Below, piece after piece: positions 1 through 8,688 of a DNA stretch of 64,000 nt. The DNA is from Paenibacillus nanensis (GTDB lineage: Bacteria; Bacillota; Bacilli; Paenibacillales; Paenibacillaceae), in NCBI RefSeq assembly GCF_003583765.1, contig NZ_QXQA01000001.1:372001-436000 (forward strand). The letters run 5' to 3'. The first letter of the stretch is position 1; the number at the start of each line of letters is the position of its first letter. Under the pieces are notes generated by a model that was given only the letters and a program-made list of their open reading frames with translations, was not told the DNA's origin and ran no database searches. The position numbers and the translations under genes were made by a program.

Positions 1-1410
1 GTGATGCTGGTCCACAATCCGGGAAATCCGCATACGCGCTTGTTCAGTTTTTTCTTGTTCGTTACGGGCTTGGCAAGTCTCTCGGTTGTTCTGAACGTGC
101 AGGTATTGCCTTGGATGCGAATGTCGGGAATCTTTTCGAATGAAAATATCGAATTCGTAAGGCTGTTCTCGATGGCGGCGTGGGGTGTCGAGTATCATTT
201 TGTGCCCTATCTGTTGCTGATGTGCTCGCTGGTATTTACCCGATTGTTCCGCGGAAAAGCCATAATCTTGATTAGTTTCGTCACTTCTGTGCCGGTCCTC
301 GTTTACGTGGCCGCGGTTCCGCCGCTGTATCCCGAGATGCAGCTCGGCGGACATTTGACGTTCCGCATCATCTCCGGCGCGTATTTTTTAGCGGGGCTCG
401 CGATCTACTGGCTGAGGTATTCAACCGAACGGGATGCTTCTCATAAGAAAAACAGCTTCCGCACCGCGATGACGATCACCCTCTGCATCCTTCCTTTATA
501 CGCGACGGACTACATCGGAATTGAAAGAGTGGTCATCGGCCGCGAAGGCATGGTGATGACGAGCAACAATATGTGGCAGTTCAACTTCATGATTGCGCTT
601 GTGTTTGCCGCCTTTTTTATTTACAACGGGATGAAATACGGCTTCATGGGGATTAAGCTCCGAATCGAGCGGCAGAAAATCGATTACTCCATGAAAAAGC
701 TGACGCAGGGAGCGCTTATTTTGAATCACACGATTAAAAACGAAGTGCAAAAAATTAACTACCTCAGCAGCAGGATGAGAGCTTCCGCCGTTCATAACGA
801 AAAGGAAGAATTGCTGGGCGATCTGGACCATTTGGATCAAGTGGCGAAGCATATTTTAACGATGATGAACCAGATCAAGGAAAGAACCGGCGATATCGTG
901 CTGCATGAGCAAGAACACCGTATGACGGACGTGTTGGCATACAGCCTGATGACATTAGAGCCGATGCTGCGTGACAAGCGGATTATCGTGAATAAAGAAG
1001 TGCAATGCGACCCGATTATTCTGTGCGACCATTCTCACATCAAGGAAGTGCTCAACAACCTGCTTGTTAACGCCGTGGATGCGGTGGAGCCTGGCCGCGG
1101 CCAGATTACGGTATCCTTGCTGGAAGCGGGGAAGGATGCCGTGATTTGGATTAAAGACAATGGAGCAGGGATATCGCAGGACAATGCGGCCCGGATGTTC
1201 GATCCGTTTTTTACGACGAAAAAAAGAGCGGCGAACTACGGACTTGGCCTAAGTTATTGCCATAGCGTCATGCAAAAACATGGAGGAAGCATTCGGCTGC
1301 TGGAGACGGAGCAGGGGAAGGGGACGCGGATGGAGATCCGGTTTCCGGCCAAAAGGGTGCGCACGATGAATATGCCGGACCGTGTCGCAGCGCTGCGGGT
1401 CGGTATTTAA
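1..1410 (+). CDS. Sensor histidine kinase with multi-TM sensor region (5' end outside window)
   Basis: Membrane histidine kinase, probably autophosphorylating on His243 (window numbering) and passing phosphate to the NarL-type regulator 15 bp downstream. About six hydrophobic segments fill residues 1-210, resembling the 7TM sensor regions of peptide- or membrane-sensing kinases. The H-box is LNHTIKNEVQKI. The ATPase domain shows the N-box (LLVNAVDAVEPG), G1 (DNGAGI) and G2 (YGLGLSYC) motifs. The first visible residues already look like the middle of a TM region, so the reading frame very probably begins upstream of base 1 and the GTG at base 1 is not the true start. The ligand is unknown. The adjacent ABC exporter and microgene make a peptide or an exported substrate plausible, but that is inference. 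Confidence 0.85.
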   Translation: MMLVHNPGNPHTRLFSFFLFVTGLASLSVVLNVQVLPWMRMSGIFSNENIEFVRLFSMAAWGVEYHFVPYLLLMCSLVFTRLFRGKAIILISFVTSVPVLVYVAAVPPLYPEMQLGGHLTFRIISGAYFLAGLAIYWLRYSTERDASHKKNSFRTAMTITLCILPLYATDYIGIERVVIGREGMVMTSNNMWQFNFMIALVFAAFFIYNGMKYGFMGIKLRIERQKIDYSMKKLTQGALILNHTIKNEVQKINYLSSRMRASAVHNEKEELLGDLDHLDQVAKHILTMMNQIKERTGDIVLHEQEHRMTDVLAYSLMTLEPMLRDKRIIVNKEVQCDPIILCDHSHIKEVLNNLLVNAVDAVEPGRGQITVSLLEAGKDAVIWIKDNGAGISQDNAARMFDPFFTTKKRAANYGLGLSYCHSVMQKHGGSIRLLETEQGKGTRMEIRFPAKRVRTMNMPDRVAALRVGI

Positions 1411-1425
1411 AAAGGGGAAGCGCGG

Positions 1426-2001
1426 ATGATCAACAAAATAAAAGTCATGCTGGTGGAGGATGACGGCTTCTGGCGGGAGAGACTATTTGCTGACTTGAAT
1501 AAGGAGACGGATATCGAGGTTGTCAAAGCGGCGGCAACCAAGCGGGAAGCATTGGAGGCGGCGGGCGTCCTGGACATCGACGTCGTGCTTATGGATATCA
1601 ACTTAACCGAAAATCAATTAGACGGACTCGAGACGACCAGGGAGCTTATGATCGCGACCCAATCAAAAATAAAGGTCATTATGTTAACGTCATTGACGGA
1701 GAAAGAGGTGATCGTCAAGGCGTTCCAAAGCGGAGCCGTGAATTACATCAATAAATCGAGCTTCCCCGATATCGTGCATTCGATCCGAGACGCCTATGCC
1801 GATCAGGCTTCGATCCATTCGGACGCGGCTTTGGCGATGAGAGAGGAGATCCTGTTCATGCAGCTGTCTCCCTCGGAACGGGAAGTCCATGAGCTCAAAG
1901 AGCGCGGCTACAGCCGGAATGAAATCGCGAGGCTCCTGAACAAATCGGTAAGCACGATTAAGACGCAGATTAGGAGCGTAAGGCATAAGTTGTTTAAATA
2001 A
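1426..2001 (+). CDS. NarL/LuxR-family response regulator
   Basis: DNA-binding response regulator, the likely partner of the kinase just upstream. The N-terminal receiver domain has acidic residues near the start (VEDD) and a phospho-acceptor Asp57 in LMDINL. The C-terminal LuxR-type helix-turn-helix occupies about residues 143-190 (LSPSEREVHEL, then SVSTIKTQIRSVRHKLF). The start is supported by the purine-rich AAAGGGGAAG 5-15 bases upstream. An intrinsic terminator follows immediately, so the kinase-regulator pair forms its own transcription unit. Candidate targets are the ABC exporter operon and the microgene at 5796, which share a promoter-like box. Whether this regulator binds there cannot be read from the sequence. 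Confidence 0.92.
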   Translation: MINKIKVMLVEDDGFWRERLFADLNKETDIEVVKAAATKREALEAAGVLDIDVVLMDINLTENQLDGLETTRELMIATQSKIKVIMLTSLTEKEVIVKAFQSGAVNYINKSSFPDIVHSIRDAYADQASIHSDAALAMREEILFMQLSPSEREVHELKERGYSRNEIARLLNKSVSTIKTQIRSVRHKLFK

Positions 2002-2029
2002 ACGGCGTTCCGGAAGGATCGCTTGGTTT

Positions 2030-2067
2030 AAAGCCTATCGTCTTTTTAAGGATGATAGGCTTTTTTA
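2030..2067 (+). terminator. Intrinsic terminator after the two-component system
   Basis: Stem AAAGCCTATC at 2030-2039 pairs with GATAGGCTTT at 2053-2062 and is followed by a T run. It separates the two-component operon from the ABC exporter operon. Confidence 0.85.
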
Positions 2068-2101
2068 TATCCCGAAAATGACCCGAATTGACCTTTTCCG
2101 T

Positions 2102-2121
2102 TTATAATTGTTTTTTATCTG
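2102..2121 (+). promoter_or_regulatory. TATAAT box plus T-tract upstream of the ABC exporter (copy 1)
   Basis: The sequence TTATAATTGTTTTTTA at 2102-2117 followed by TCTG contains a perfect TATAAT. The same 16 bases followed by CCTG recur at 5717 in front of the microgene. No good -35 hexamer sits 17 bp upstream; TGACC occurs twice at 2079-2093. This would suit an activator-dependent promoter, which is inference. Confidence 0.5.
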
Positions 2122-2182
2122 GCGGCGCAGCCGATTATCAAATAGACTAAGCATTATTGCTAATAAGAAGGAGGAAGACGCC

Positions 2183-3931
2183 ATGGGGGATGAGCAGAAG
2201 AAATTATCGACGCTGTGGCTGCTGCGTTACTTGAAGCCGGTGAAGGGGCGGATTATCCTTCTGTTCATCCTGCTGATAGGAACGACGGGCCTGCAATTAG
2301 TGAATCCGCAAGTGATACAGCGGTTCATTGATACGGCGGCGGGGAGCGGAGGAGTGGCCGAACTGCTGGAGCTTGCGGCCTTGTTTCTTGTGCTTGCCGT
2401 CGTCAATCAGCTGCTGGGTGTGGCGGTCACTTACTTGGGAAGCGATGTGTCCTGGCGCACGACAAACCGTCTGCGCGGCGATTTGCTGAAGCATTGCCTG
2501 CGGCTCGATATGCGGTTCCATAACCGGAAGACGCCGGGCGAAATGATCGAGCGCATTGACGGGGACGTGTCCAGCATTTCCAATTTTTTTGCCATGTTTA
2601 TCGTGCAAGTTGTCGGCAGCTTCGTGCTGCTGGCCGGCATTCTCGGATTTATGTACACCGTCAATGTGCCGATCGCTGCCGTGATGACGGCGTTTACGTT
2701 ATTGTCCGTTCTTGCGATGATGATCATCCGCAACGTTGGCGTCCAGTCTTCCAATAAAGATCGTGAAGCAAGCGCCGCTCTGTTCGGCTTGATCGAAGAG
2801 CGGATTGCCGGCATCGAAGATGTGCAGGCGAACGGGCATGTCCCTTACGTCATGAATCGCTTCTACCGTTCCATGCGCGCCGTCTTTCTGAAAGGGAGAA
2901 GAGCCTGGATGCTTCGGGTGGTGCCCTTTAATGTGACGGTCGCCTTGTTTACACTGGCAGTGACGGCAGTAATGCTGCTGGGCGTTCGTTCCTATATGCT
3001 TGGCGAGATTGGCCTCGGCATGCTGTATTTGATCTACCAATATACGCAAATGCTGAATGATCCGATTGAAAGGCTTGGCGATCAGGTGCAGGAGTTTCAA
3101 AAGGCCAAGTCGGGCATGCTTCGTTCGCGCGAATTGCTGTCGCAGCGCACGGAAATTATGGACGGCGAGGTTGAGTCGCTTCCAGAGGGCGCGCTCAGTC
3201 TAGTATTTGACCAAGTATGCTTCAGCTACAACAAGGATAAACCGGTTCTGCGCAACATATCGTTCTCGCTTCAGCCCGGGGAACGCCTCGGCATTATTGG
3301 GCGAACGGGCAGCGGGAAGTCCAGTCTGAGCCGATTGCTGCTTCGCCTGTATAATCTGGACAGCGGCACGATTCGTATCGGCGGGGTTGATATAATGAAG
3401 CTTACCTTGCCGGCGCTGTACCGCCGGGTTGGCATGGTGACGCAGGATGTGCAATTGTTTGACGGCACGCTGCGCGACAATTTGACGTTGTTCAACGAAA
3501 GCGTGTCCGACGCGTCCATTATGGAGACGATTGAACAGCTTGGCTTAGGCTCCTGGATTTTGGCTCAGCCGGAGGGGCTCGATACGCAATTGTCGTCGGG
3601 CGGCTCGTCGCTGTCGGCGGGAGAGGCGCAGCTATTCGCGCTTGCAAGGGTGTTCCTTGCCAAGCCGAGCTTGATCGTTCTGGATGAGCCTTCCTCCAGA
3701 CTTGACGCCGCGACGGAAGCGCTGCTGCAAACCGGGGTGAATCAGCTGATGCAGCACAGCACGGGCGTCATCATTGCCCATCGCCTTGCTACCCTGGAGC
3801 AGGTGGATAAAATTATGGTGGTTGGCGACGGCCGGCTATTGGAATTCGGAAGCCGGAAAGAACTGGCGGCGAATCCGGCATCGCATTATGCCAGACTGCT
3901 GCAAAGCGGACGAGAGGAGGAGCTTGCATGA
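2183..3931 (+). CDS. ABC exporter half-transporter, subunit 1 of a heterodimer
   Basis: Type IV ABC exporter subunit of 582 residues, with about six TM helices (residues 15-320) fused to a nucleotide-binding domain. The Walker A is GRTGSGKSS (about residue 372), Walker B LIVLDEP carries the catalytic Glu, and the switch is IIAHRLAT. The ABC signature is LSAGEAQ instead of canonical LSGGQ. Together with the partner's altered Walker B this predicts one degenerate and one consensus ATP site. The ATG at 2183 is chosen because AAGGAGGAAGA lies just upstream; the frame is open further back but lacks a ribosome binding site. The stop overlaps the next start (ATGA), so translation is probably coupled. 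There is no C39 peptidase domain. The substrate is unknown. Confidence 0.93.
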   Translation: MGDEQKKLSTLWLLRYLKPVKGRIILLFILLIGTTGLQLVNPQVIQRFIDTAAGSGGVAELLELAALFLVLAVVNQLLGVAVTYLGSDVSWRTTNRLRGDLLKHCLRLDMRFHNRKTPGEMIERIDGDVSSISNFFAMFIVQVVGSFVLLAGILGFMYTVNVPIAAVMTAFTLLSVLAMMIIRNVGVQSSNKDREASAALFGLIEERIAGIEDVQANGHVPYVMNRFYRSMRAVFLKGRRAWMLRVVPFNVTVALFTLAVTAVMLLGVRSYMLGEIGLGMLYLIYQYTQMLNDPIERLGDQVQEFQKAKSGMLRSRELLSQRTEIMDGEVESLPEGALSLVFDQVCFSYNKDKPVLRNISFSLQPGERLGIIGRTGSGKSSLSRLLLRLYNLDSGTIRIGGVDIMKLTLPALYRRVGMVTQDVQLFDGTLRDNLTLFNESVSDASIMETIEQLGLGSWILAQPEGLDTQLSSGGSSLSAGEAQLFALARVFLAKPSLIVLDEPSSRLDAATEALLQTGVNQLMQHSTGVIIAHRLATLEQVDKIMVVGDGRLLEFGSRKELAANPASHYARLLQSGREEELA

Positions 3932-5706
3932 CAATCACCGGGTTTATCGGCCGGCTCTTTCGATTCAGACTGGCCTTGTTTCTCGTGAATGGGGCGTTAT
4001 GGTGCGCCTTTCATTCGCTGCCGCTCCTGATCGGCATTGGCATGCAGCATTTTTTTGACCGGGTCGCTGTCGAGGGCTCGGCGTTTATGTGGCTTGCTGC
4101 GCCGCTCGTGTTCATCGCTGTTGTCAGGCTTGCCCGAGTCGGCGTTTTTTTCGCGGCATTCTACAAGTGGATTACTTATATTTATCATATTCACGCGATC
4201 TTGCGCACGAACATGCTGGCCGGCATTATGCGCTGGCCGGGAAGGAATCTGCCGGCGTCGCCGGGCGAGGCGATGAGCCGGTTTCGGGATGACGTGAATG
4301 AATCCGTTGAATATGTGGAATCCTGGGTCGACTTTTGGGGGATGCTCGTGTTCGCCGTCATGTCAGTCGGTATTATGGCCTCGATCAACTGGCAGATCAC
4401 GCTTGTTGCGCTGCTGCCGTTCGGACTGGTGACGCTGATGAACAACCTGTCTGGGAACCGCGCCCGCCGCTACGGGAAGCAGAACCGCGAGGCGACAGGG
4501 AAAGTGACGAGCTTCATCGCGGAAACCTTTGGCGCTGTACAGACGTTGAAGCTTGGGCAAGCGGAGGAGCATGTCTCCAAACGTTTCGAGCAATTGAACG
4601 AAAGCCGCCGTCAGGCAGCGCTGAAGGATGATTTGTTCAAGCAATGGATGAAATCGCTCAGCCAGCATGTGCTGAGCATTAGCACCGGGCTTGTTCTCCT
4701 CATGTGCGCGTCGGAAATGAAGGCCGGTCAATTTACGGTAGGGGACTTTGCGTTATTTTCAAGCTATTTGATGAATATCGGCTACAGTATCTCCTTGTTC
4801 GGTTATATGGTGTTTCAGCATAAGCGGCTAAAGGTATCCTTCGACCGGATGCGGATGCTGTTCAGGTCCGGCGAAGAGGACCGTATTATGGAGTACCGGG
4901 AAACGTATTTGGATAAGGAACCGCCTCCCCAGCCTGAGAGCTCGCGGAGTGACCGGGAGAAGCTGCGCGAATTAGAGGTAAGCGGCCTCTCTTATCATTA
5001 TCCAAATTCGGACAACGGGATCGAAAATATTCATTTCAGACTGAAGCGGGGCGAATTCCTCGTCATTACCGGCCGAGTAGGCTCGGGCAAATCGACGCTG
5101 GTAAGGACGCTGCTTGGGCTGCTGCCCAAGCAGGAGGGGATCGTTCGCTGGAACGGCCAAAAGGTTGACCCGGCTACTTTCTTGATGCCGCCGTATGCCG
5201 CGTACACGCCGCAGGTTCCGCGCTTGTTCAGCGACACGCTGAAGGAAAATATAGCGGTAGGCAAGGATGACGGCGAGCTGGCTCTTGAACGCGCGATTCG
5301 TCTGTCCGTTATGGATAAAGATATTCAGGATCTGGATAAAGGTCTGGAGACATTCGTCGGGCCGAGAGGCGTCATGCTGTCCGGCGGCCAGATTCAGCGG
5401 GCGGCGACGGCTCGCATGCTGATGACAGGCGCTGATTTGTATCTATTCGACGACCTGTCCAGCGCGCTTGATGTGGAGACTGAGCAGAAGGTATGGGACG
5501 GATTGTTCAAGGAGCGCGATATGACCTGTATCGCCGTATCCCATCGGCGGGCGGCGTTGTCGAAGGCCGACCATATTATCGTCTTGAAGGACGGCCGGAT
5601 CGAAGCGGAAGGCAGCCTGTCCGAGCTGCTGGAAACAAGCGAGGAAATGCGGCTGCTGTGGCAAGGGGAGGAAACGCCTCCTAAGCTTGTCGAAAGCAAG
5701 GGCTAA
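3928..5706 (+). CDS. ABC exporter half-transporter, subunit 2 of a heterodimer
   Basis: Second half-transporter of 592 residues, with an N-terminal six-TM domain and a C-terminal nucleotide-binding domain. The Walker A is GRVGSGKST (about residue 382), the signature is a proper LSGGQ, and the H-loop is AVSHRR. Walker B reads LYLFDDL, so the usual catalytic Glu is Asp. In heterodimeric exporters of the BmrCD, LmrCD and TM287/288 type, one composite site is degenerate because one Walker B has Asp and the opposing signature is altered. Exactly that complementary pattern is present here. Its start overlaps the previous stop by 4 bases. Confidence 0.93.
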   Translation: MTITGFIGRLFRFRLALFLVNGALWCAFHSLPLLIGIGMQHFFDRVAVEGSAFMWLAAPLVFIAVVRLARVGVFFAAFYKWITYIYHIHAILRTNMLAGIMRWPGRNLPASPGEAMSRFRDDVNESVEYVESWVDFWGMLVFAVMSVGIMASINWQITLVALLPFGLVTLMNNLSGNRARRYGKQNREATGKVTSFIAETFGAVQTLKLGQAEEHVSKRFEQLNESRRQAALKDDLFKQWMKSLSQHVLSISTGLVLLMCASEMKAGQFTVGDFALFSSYLMNIGYSISLFGYMVFQHKRLKVSFDRMRMLFRSGEEDRIMEYRETYLDKEPPPQPESSRSDREKLRELEVSGLSYHYPNSDNGIENIHFRLKRGEFLVITGRVGSGKSTLVRTLLGLLPKQEGIVRWNGQKVDPATFLMPPYAAYTPQVPRLFSDTLKENIAVGKDDGELALERAIRLSVMDKDIQDLDKGLETFVGPRGVMLSGGQIQRAATARMLMTGADLYLFDDLSSALDVETEQKVWDGLFKERDMTCIAVSHRRAALSKADHIIVLKDGRIEAEGSLSELLETSEEMRLLWQGEETPPKLVESKG

Positions 5707-5716
5707 GCAAAGCTGG

Positions 5717-5736
5717 TTATAATTGTTTTTTACCTG
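5717..5736 (+). promoter_or_regulatory. TATAAT box plus T-tract upstream of the microgene (copy 2)
   Basis: TTATAATTGTTTTTTA at 5717-5732 followed by CCTG repeats the 16-mer found upstream of the exporter at 2102. It starts 11 bp after the exporter stop and ends about 60 bp before the microgene. This suggests the two units share a promoter type or regulator. Confidence 0.5.
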
Positions 5737-5795
5737 TGAGAAGAGCGACCCGTATGCTATTGTTACTTTATGAAGAAATGGAAGGAGTGAGGACA

Positions 5796-5867
5796 ATGAC
5801 CATGTTTGCAACGACAATGAATGCTTCTTTGGCTCAAGGAGGCGGTCCTCACAGTTCTTCGTATTAA
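5796..5867 (+). CDS. 23-residue microprotein downstream of ABC exporter
   Basis: Short reading frame of 23 codons with a near-ideal ribosome binding site (AAGGAGTGAGG, 8 bases from the ATG). It is preceded by the promoter-like box at 5717 and followed by two intrinsic terminators. The peptide starts MTMFATTMNASL and ends QGGGPHSSSY; it has no Cys, no clear signal peptide and a hydrophilic Gly/Ser-rich tail. An in-frame ATG at 5754 would add 14 residues but has a weaker ribosome binding site. It resembles no family I recognise. Possible roles are an exported signal or RiPP-like precursor for the neighbouring transporter, or a leader peptide. It could also be a chance ORF, although the initiation and termination signals argue against that. 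Confidence 0.5.
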   Translation: MTMFATTMNASLAQGGGPHSSSY

Positions 5868-5891
5868 GCTTTTCGAATGAACGAGCTGATC

Positions 5892-5925
5892 GCCCCGGAA
5901 CCGAAGGGATATGTCCGGGGCTTTT
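5892..5925 (+). terminator. Intrinsic terminator after the microgene
   Basis: GCCCCGGA at 5892-5899 pairs with TCCGGGGC at 5914-5921, followed by TTTT. It begins 24 bases after the 23-codon microgene. Confidence 0.75.
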
Positions 5926-5958
5926 CCATGTCTTTTTTAGGTGTATCCTGACATTGCG

Positions 5959-5991
5959 AAGCCGCCGATATGAAATTGCCGCGGCTTTTTT
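5959..5991 (+). terminator. Second intrinsic terminator before rsgA
   Basis: AAGCCGC at 5959-5965 pairs with GCGGCTT at 5981-5987 and runs into TTTTTT. It insulates rsgA from upstream transcription. Confidence 0.7.
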
Positions 5992-6050
5992 GCGTTGCAG
6001 ACGCACCTGAGATTGCTCAATGATGAAGGATAATAACGGGAGGGATTTTT

Positions 6051-7085
6051 TTGGATTTAATCGAATTAGGCTGGAATTCTTTGTTGCAAGAGCAGTACGA
6101 ACCTTACCGGGAACGCGGTTATTCGGTCGGGCGTGTAATCACCGAGCATCGGCAGCTCTACGATGTAGCCTCGGCAAACGGCGAGGTGCTGGGGGAATTG
6201 GCAGGAAAACTGCGCTTCACGGCAACGGAGCGAACGGATCTCCCCGCAGTCGGCGATTGGGTGGTCATGAGGGAAGAAGGGGGGCGCGCCGTCATTCAGG
6301 CTGTTCTGCCGAGAAAAAGCATGTTTTCCCGTAATGTTGCCGGAGCAGTAACGGAAGAACAGATCGTTGCAGCGAACATCGATACCGTGTTTCTTGTGAT
6401 GGCGCTGAATCAAGATTTTAATCTTCGCCGGATGGAACGTTATTTGCTGCTGGCCTGGGAAAGCGGAGCAAATCCGGTTATCGTGCTGAGCAAAGCGGAT
6501 CTTAGCGATGACGCTGAGGGGCAAGCAGCGCAAGTGCAAGCGATAGCGCCAGGCGTCCCCGTCCATACGATTAGCGCCATTCATACGCAAGGCCTGCATA
6601 TGCTAGCCCCTTATTTGGTCCAGGGCATTACGATTGCGCTGATCGGCTCATCCGGCGCCGGCAAATCGACGCTTATTAATGCCCTGGCCGGCCGGGAGCT
6701 GCAGCGGGTTAATGAAATCAGGCTTGGAGACGGGCGCGGCAAGCACACGACAACCCATCGCGAATTGATTGTATTGCCTCAAGGCGGGATCATTATCGAT
6801 ACGCCCGGCATGCGGGAGCTTCAGTTGAACGCAGCGGACGACGGATTGAGCGCGGCTTTCGAAGACATTGAAAGGCTAAGCGGCGCTTGCCGGTACCGGG
6901 ACTGCAAGCATCGGCGCGAGCCTGGATGCGCTATTCAGAGCGCTATTGCAAGCGGCGAGCTCGATATCAAGCGATATCAGAACTATGTCAAAATGGAGAA
7001 AGAACTGGCTTACGCGGCGCGCCGGGAAAAAGAAAAGGAAAGATCGGCAAATAAAATGGAGAGGCGGAATTGGAAAAATGAATAG
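6051..7085 (+). CDS. rsgA: RsgA/YjeQ-type ribosome small subunit-dependent GTPase
   Basis: Circularly permuted GTPase of 344 residues that acts late in 30S subunit assembly. An N-terminal OB-like domain (about 1-110) precedes the permuted G domain, in which the G4-like motif LSKADL (about 148) comes before the P-loop GSSGAGKST (about 200) and G3 DTPGM. The C-terminal zinc knuckle is visible as CRYRDCKHRREPGC (about 280). The start is a TTG preceded by GGGAGGG. In many Bacilli the housekeeping rsgA sits next to the PrkC kinase and PrpC phosphatase genes. Here it stands alone, so this may be a second copy, which cannot be settled from the window. Confidence 0.93.
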   Translation: MDLIELGWNSLLQEQYEPYRERGYSVGRVITEHRQLYDVASANGEVLGELAGKLRFTATERTDLPAVGDWVVMREEGGRAVIQAVLPRKSMFSRNVAGAVTEEQIVAANIDTVFLVMALNQDFNLRRMERYLLLAWESGANPVIVLSKADLSDDAEGQAAQVQAIAPGVPVHTISAIHTQGLHMLAPYLVQGITIALIGSSGAGKSTLINALAGRELQRVNEIRLGDGRGKHTTTHRELIVLPQGGIIIDTPGMRELQLNAADDGLSAAFEDIERLSGACRYRDCKHRREPGCAIQSAIASGELDIKRYQNYVKMEKELAYAARREKEKERSANKMERRNWKNE

Positions 7086-7100
7086 CAGCGAGGTGTAGGT

Positions 7101-7113
7101 GTAGTATTACTAC
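7101..7113. promoter_or_regulatory. Small palindrome upstream of the DinB-like gene
   Basis: GTAGTATTACTAC is a perfect 13-base palindrome with a single central base, between rsgA and the DinB-like gene. A TATAGT lies about 12 bp downstream. It could be a regulator site; nothing identifies the regulator. Confidence 0.3.
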
Positions 7114-7161
7114 TAGATTGTGAGATATAGTAATAGAAAATGGAGAAAGAAGGGTTATCAT

Positions 7162-7692
7162 ATGCTAATTCGTCCTTCGAATAAAGAGTATGCCGCTCAT
7201 TTTCAGCGTTATGTAGATTTGGTTCCAGAGGGGGATATTCGCAAAGCGCTGGAGCAATCTCTTAAGATCACTACCGAGATGTATGCGGCTTTTACGGAAG
7301 AGCGGGGCAGCTACCGTTACGCTCCCGAAAAATGGAGCCTGAAGCAAGTGCTCGGCCATGTGACAGACAATGAAAGGATTATGGGCTATCGAGCGCTTCG
7401 GATTGCCAGAGGGGATCGGACTCAGCTGGCCGGATACGACGAGAATGTGTTCATGAGCAACGCGTCGTTCGATGAAATGCCGCTGACCGCTATCGTGGAT
7501 GATTATGCGGCCGTGCGGCGCGCGACGCTCACCTTGTTAAGCGGCATTCCCGACGAGGCTTGGACGAGAAGGGGTGTGGTAGCCGGCAACGAATCGTCCG
7601 CACGGGCCTGGATTTATATAATCGCCGGTCATGAGCTCCATCATTTGAACGTGATTCGAGAACGTTACTCGGCGGCGACGGGGGAAAGGTAA
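7162..7692 (+). CDS. DinB-like (YfiT/DinB superfamily) putative metal-dependent enzyme
   Basis: Protein of 176 residues predicted to form the four-helix DinB fold, a family that includes bacillithiol- or mycothiol-dependent transferases and many uncharacterised stress proteins. Typical features are WSLKQVLGHVTDNER, with the first metal-ligand His, and the C-terminal GHELHHLNVIRERY, with further His ligands. The ATG at 7162 follows GAAAGAAGGG; an upstream in-frame GTG at 7120 has no ribosome binding site. The substrate cannot be inferred. Confidence 0.85.
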   Translation: MLIRPSNKEYAAHFQRYVDLVPEGDIRKALEQSLKITTEMYAAFTEERGSYRYAPEKWSLKQVLGHVTDNERIMGYRALRIARGDRTQLAGYDENVFMSNASFDEMPLTAIVDDYAAVRRATLTLLSGIPDEAWTRRGVVAGNESSARAWIYIIAGHELHHLNVIRERYSAATGER

Positions 7693-7855
7693 AACCCCCG
7701 ACGCTGAGTTTCTGGAGAATCTGGCCGACTATGCACACCGATGATTTTCCCGTGGCTGGATCGTCTCAATCTATGATGCCGGATAGGCCGAATACATTCG
7801 CCGAGGACGGAAATTTGAGGAGAAAGCTTAGCAGCATAGCAATATGGGATCTGGA

Positions 7856-7885
7856 GTACATCGTTCCTGTGGCGATGTACTTTTT
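7856..7885 (+). terminator. Intrinsic terminator
   Basis: GTACATCG at 7856-7863 pairs with CGATGTAC at 7873-7880, followed by five T. It ends the DinB-like transcript. The rest of 7693-7947 holds no supported gene. Confidence 0.8.
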
Positions 7886-7983
7886 GCGTTGTGCTTCGGA
7901 TCAGCAGCTCGTCGCCTAATAGGATTTTTGTTCCAACCAAAAGCCATTATAATAGAAGCATATCATAACGATACGGGGCAGGT

Positions 7984-8688
7984 GTGAATGCCATGCAAGC
8001 AAAGATCATGATCATCGAGGACGAAAAAGCGATCTCGGACGCGATCGCCTATGCCTTGAAGCGCGAAGGTTACGAGGTGGAGGTCATTAACCGCGGGGAT
8101 ACCGCTGCGAAGCGCCTTAGCGTGACTCGGCCCGACGCCGTCATTCTCGATGTGATGCTGCCCGGCATGGACGGCTATGACGTGCTTAAGCAGCTGCAGG
8201 ACAAGGGCGGAATCGGCGTCATCATGCTGACGGCCAAGGAAGACATCGTGAATAAGGTGCTCGGGTTGGAGCTTGGAGCAGACGACTATTTGACGAAGCC
8301 CTTCGACATGCGGGAGCTTCTTGCGCGGCTCAAGTCCTTGCTTAGAAGAATAAAGGCAGCCGGAATGAAGAAGGAGCCAAATGAGATTCAGCTAGGCGGA
8401 GTGAGGGTGCACGTCGCTAGAAGAACGGTTATGGCGGGTGAACGTAAGCTGGAGCTGACGCCTAAGGAGTTCGAATTGATGGCGCTGCTGGCTGCCAATC
8501 CCGAAATTGTGTACGAGAGAGATCAATTGCTGGATCTGGTGTGGGGAATGGATTATTACGGAGGTACGCGCACGGTAGATATTCATGTGCAGCGGCTGCG
8601 CAAGAAGCTGGGACCCGGCTATGGCGACGTCATCCAAACCGTCCATGGCATCGGCTACAGGGCGTCCGGAGGCCATGGTGAGAATTAG
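7984..8688 (+). CDS. OmpR/PhoB-family response regulator
   Basis: DNA-binding response regulator of 234 residues. The receiver domain has the acidic pocket (EDE, residues 12-14), phospho-acceptor Asp56 in VILDVMLPGMDG, and the conserved Lys in the segment DDYLTKPFDMREL. The C-terminal winged helix (about 135-230) ends with the typical TVDIHVQRLRKKLG and IQTVHGIGYR segments. Start choice is GTG at 7984 or ATG at 7993; a GGGGCAGG lies upstream of both. A TATAAT at 7948 suggests a promoter. The gene overlaps the downstream kinase by 14 bp, so they form one operon. Confidence 0.93.
   Translation: MNAMQAKIMIIEDEKAISDAIAYALKREGYEVEVINRGDTAAKRLSVTRPDAVILDVMLPGMDGYDVLKQLQDKGGIGVIMLTAKEDIVNKVLGLELGADDYLTKPFDMRELLARLKSLLRRIKAAGMKKEPNEIQLGGVRVHVARRTVMAGERKLELTPKEFELMALLAANPEIVYERDQLLDLVWGMDYYGGTRTVDIHVQRLRKKLGPGYGDVIQTVHGIGYRASGGHGEN

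Noticed and set aside
5754..5795. Longer 37-residue version of the microprotein
   Set aside because: The upstream ATG has only a weak ribosome binding site, and the strong one fits the ATG at 5796.
7731..7919. 62-codon plus-strand ORF
   Set aside because: It runs through a clear intrinsic terminator and has no ribosome binding site.
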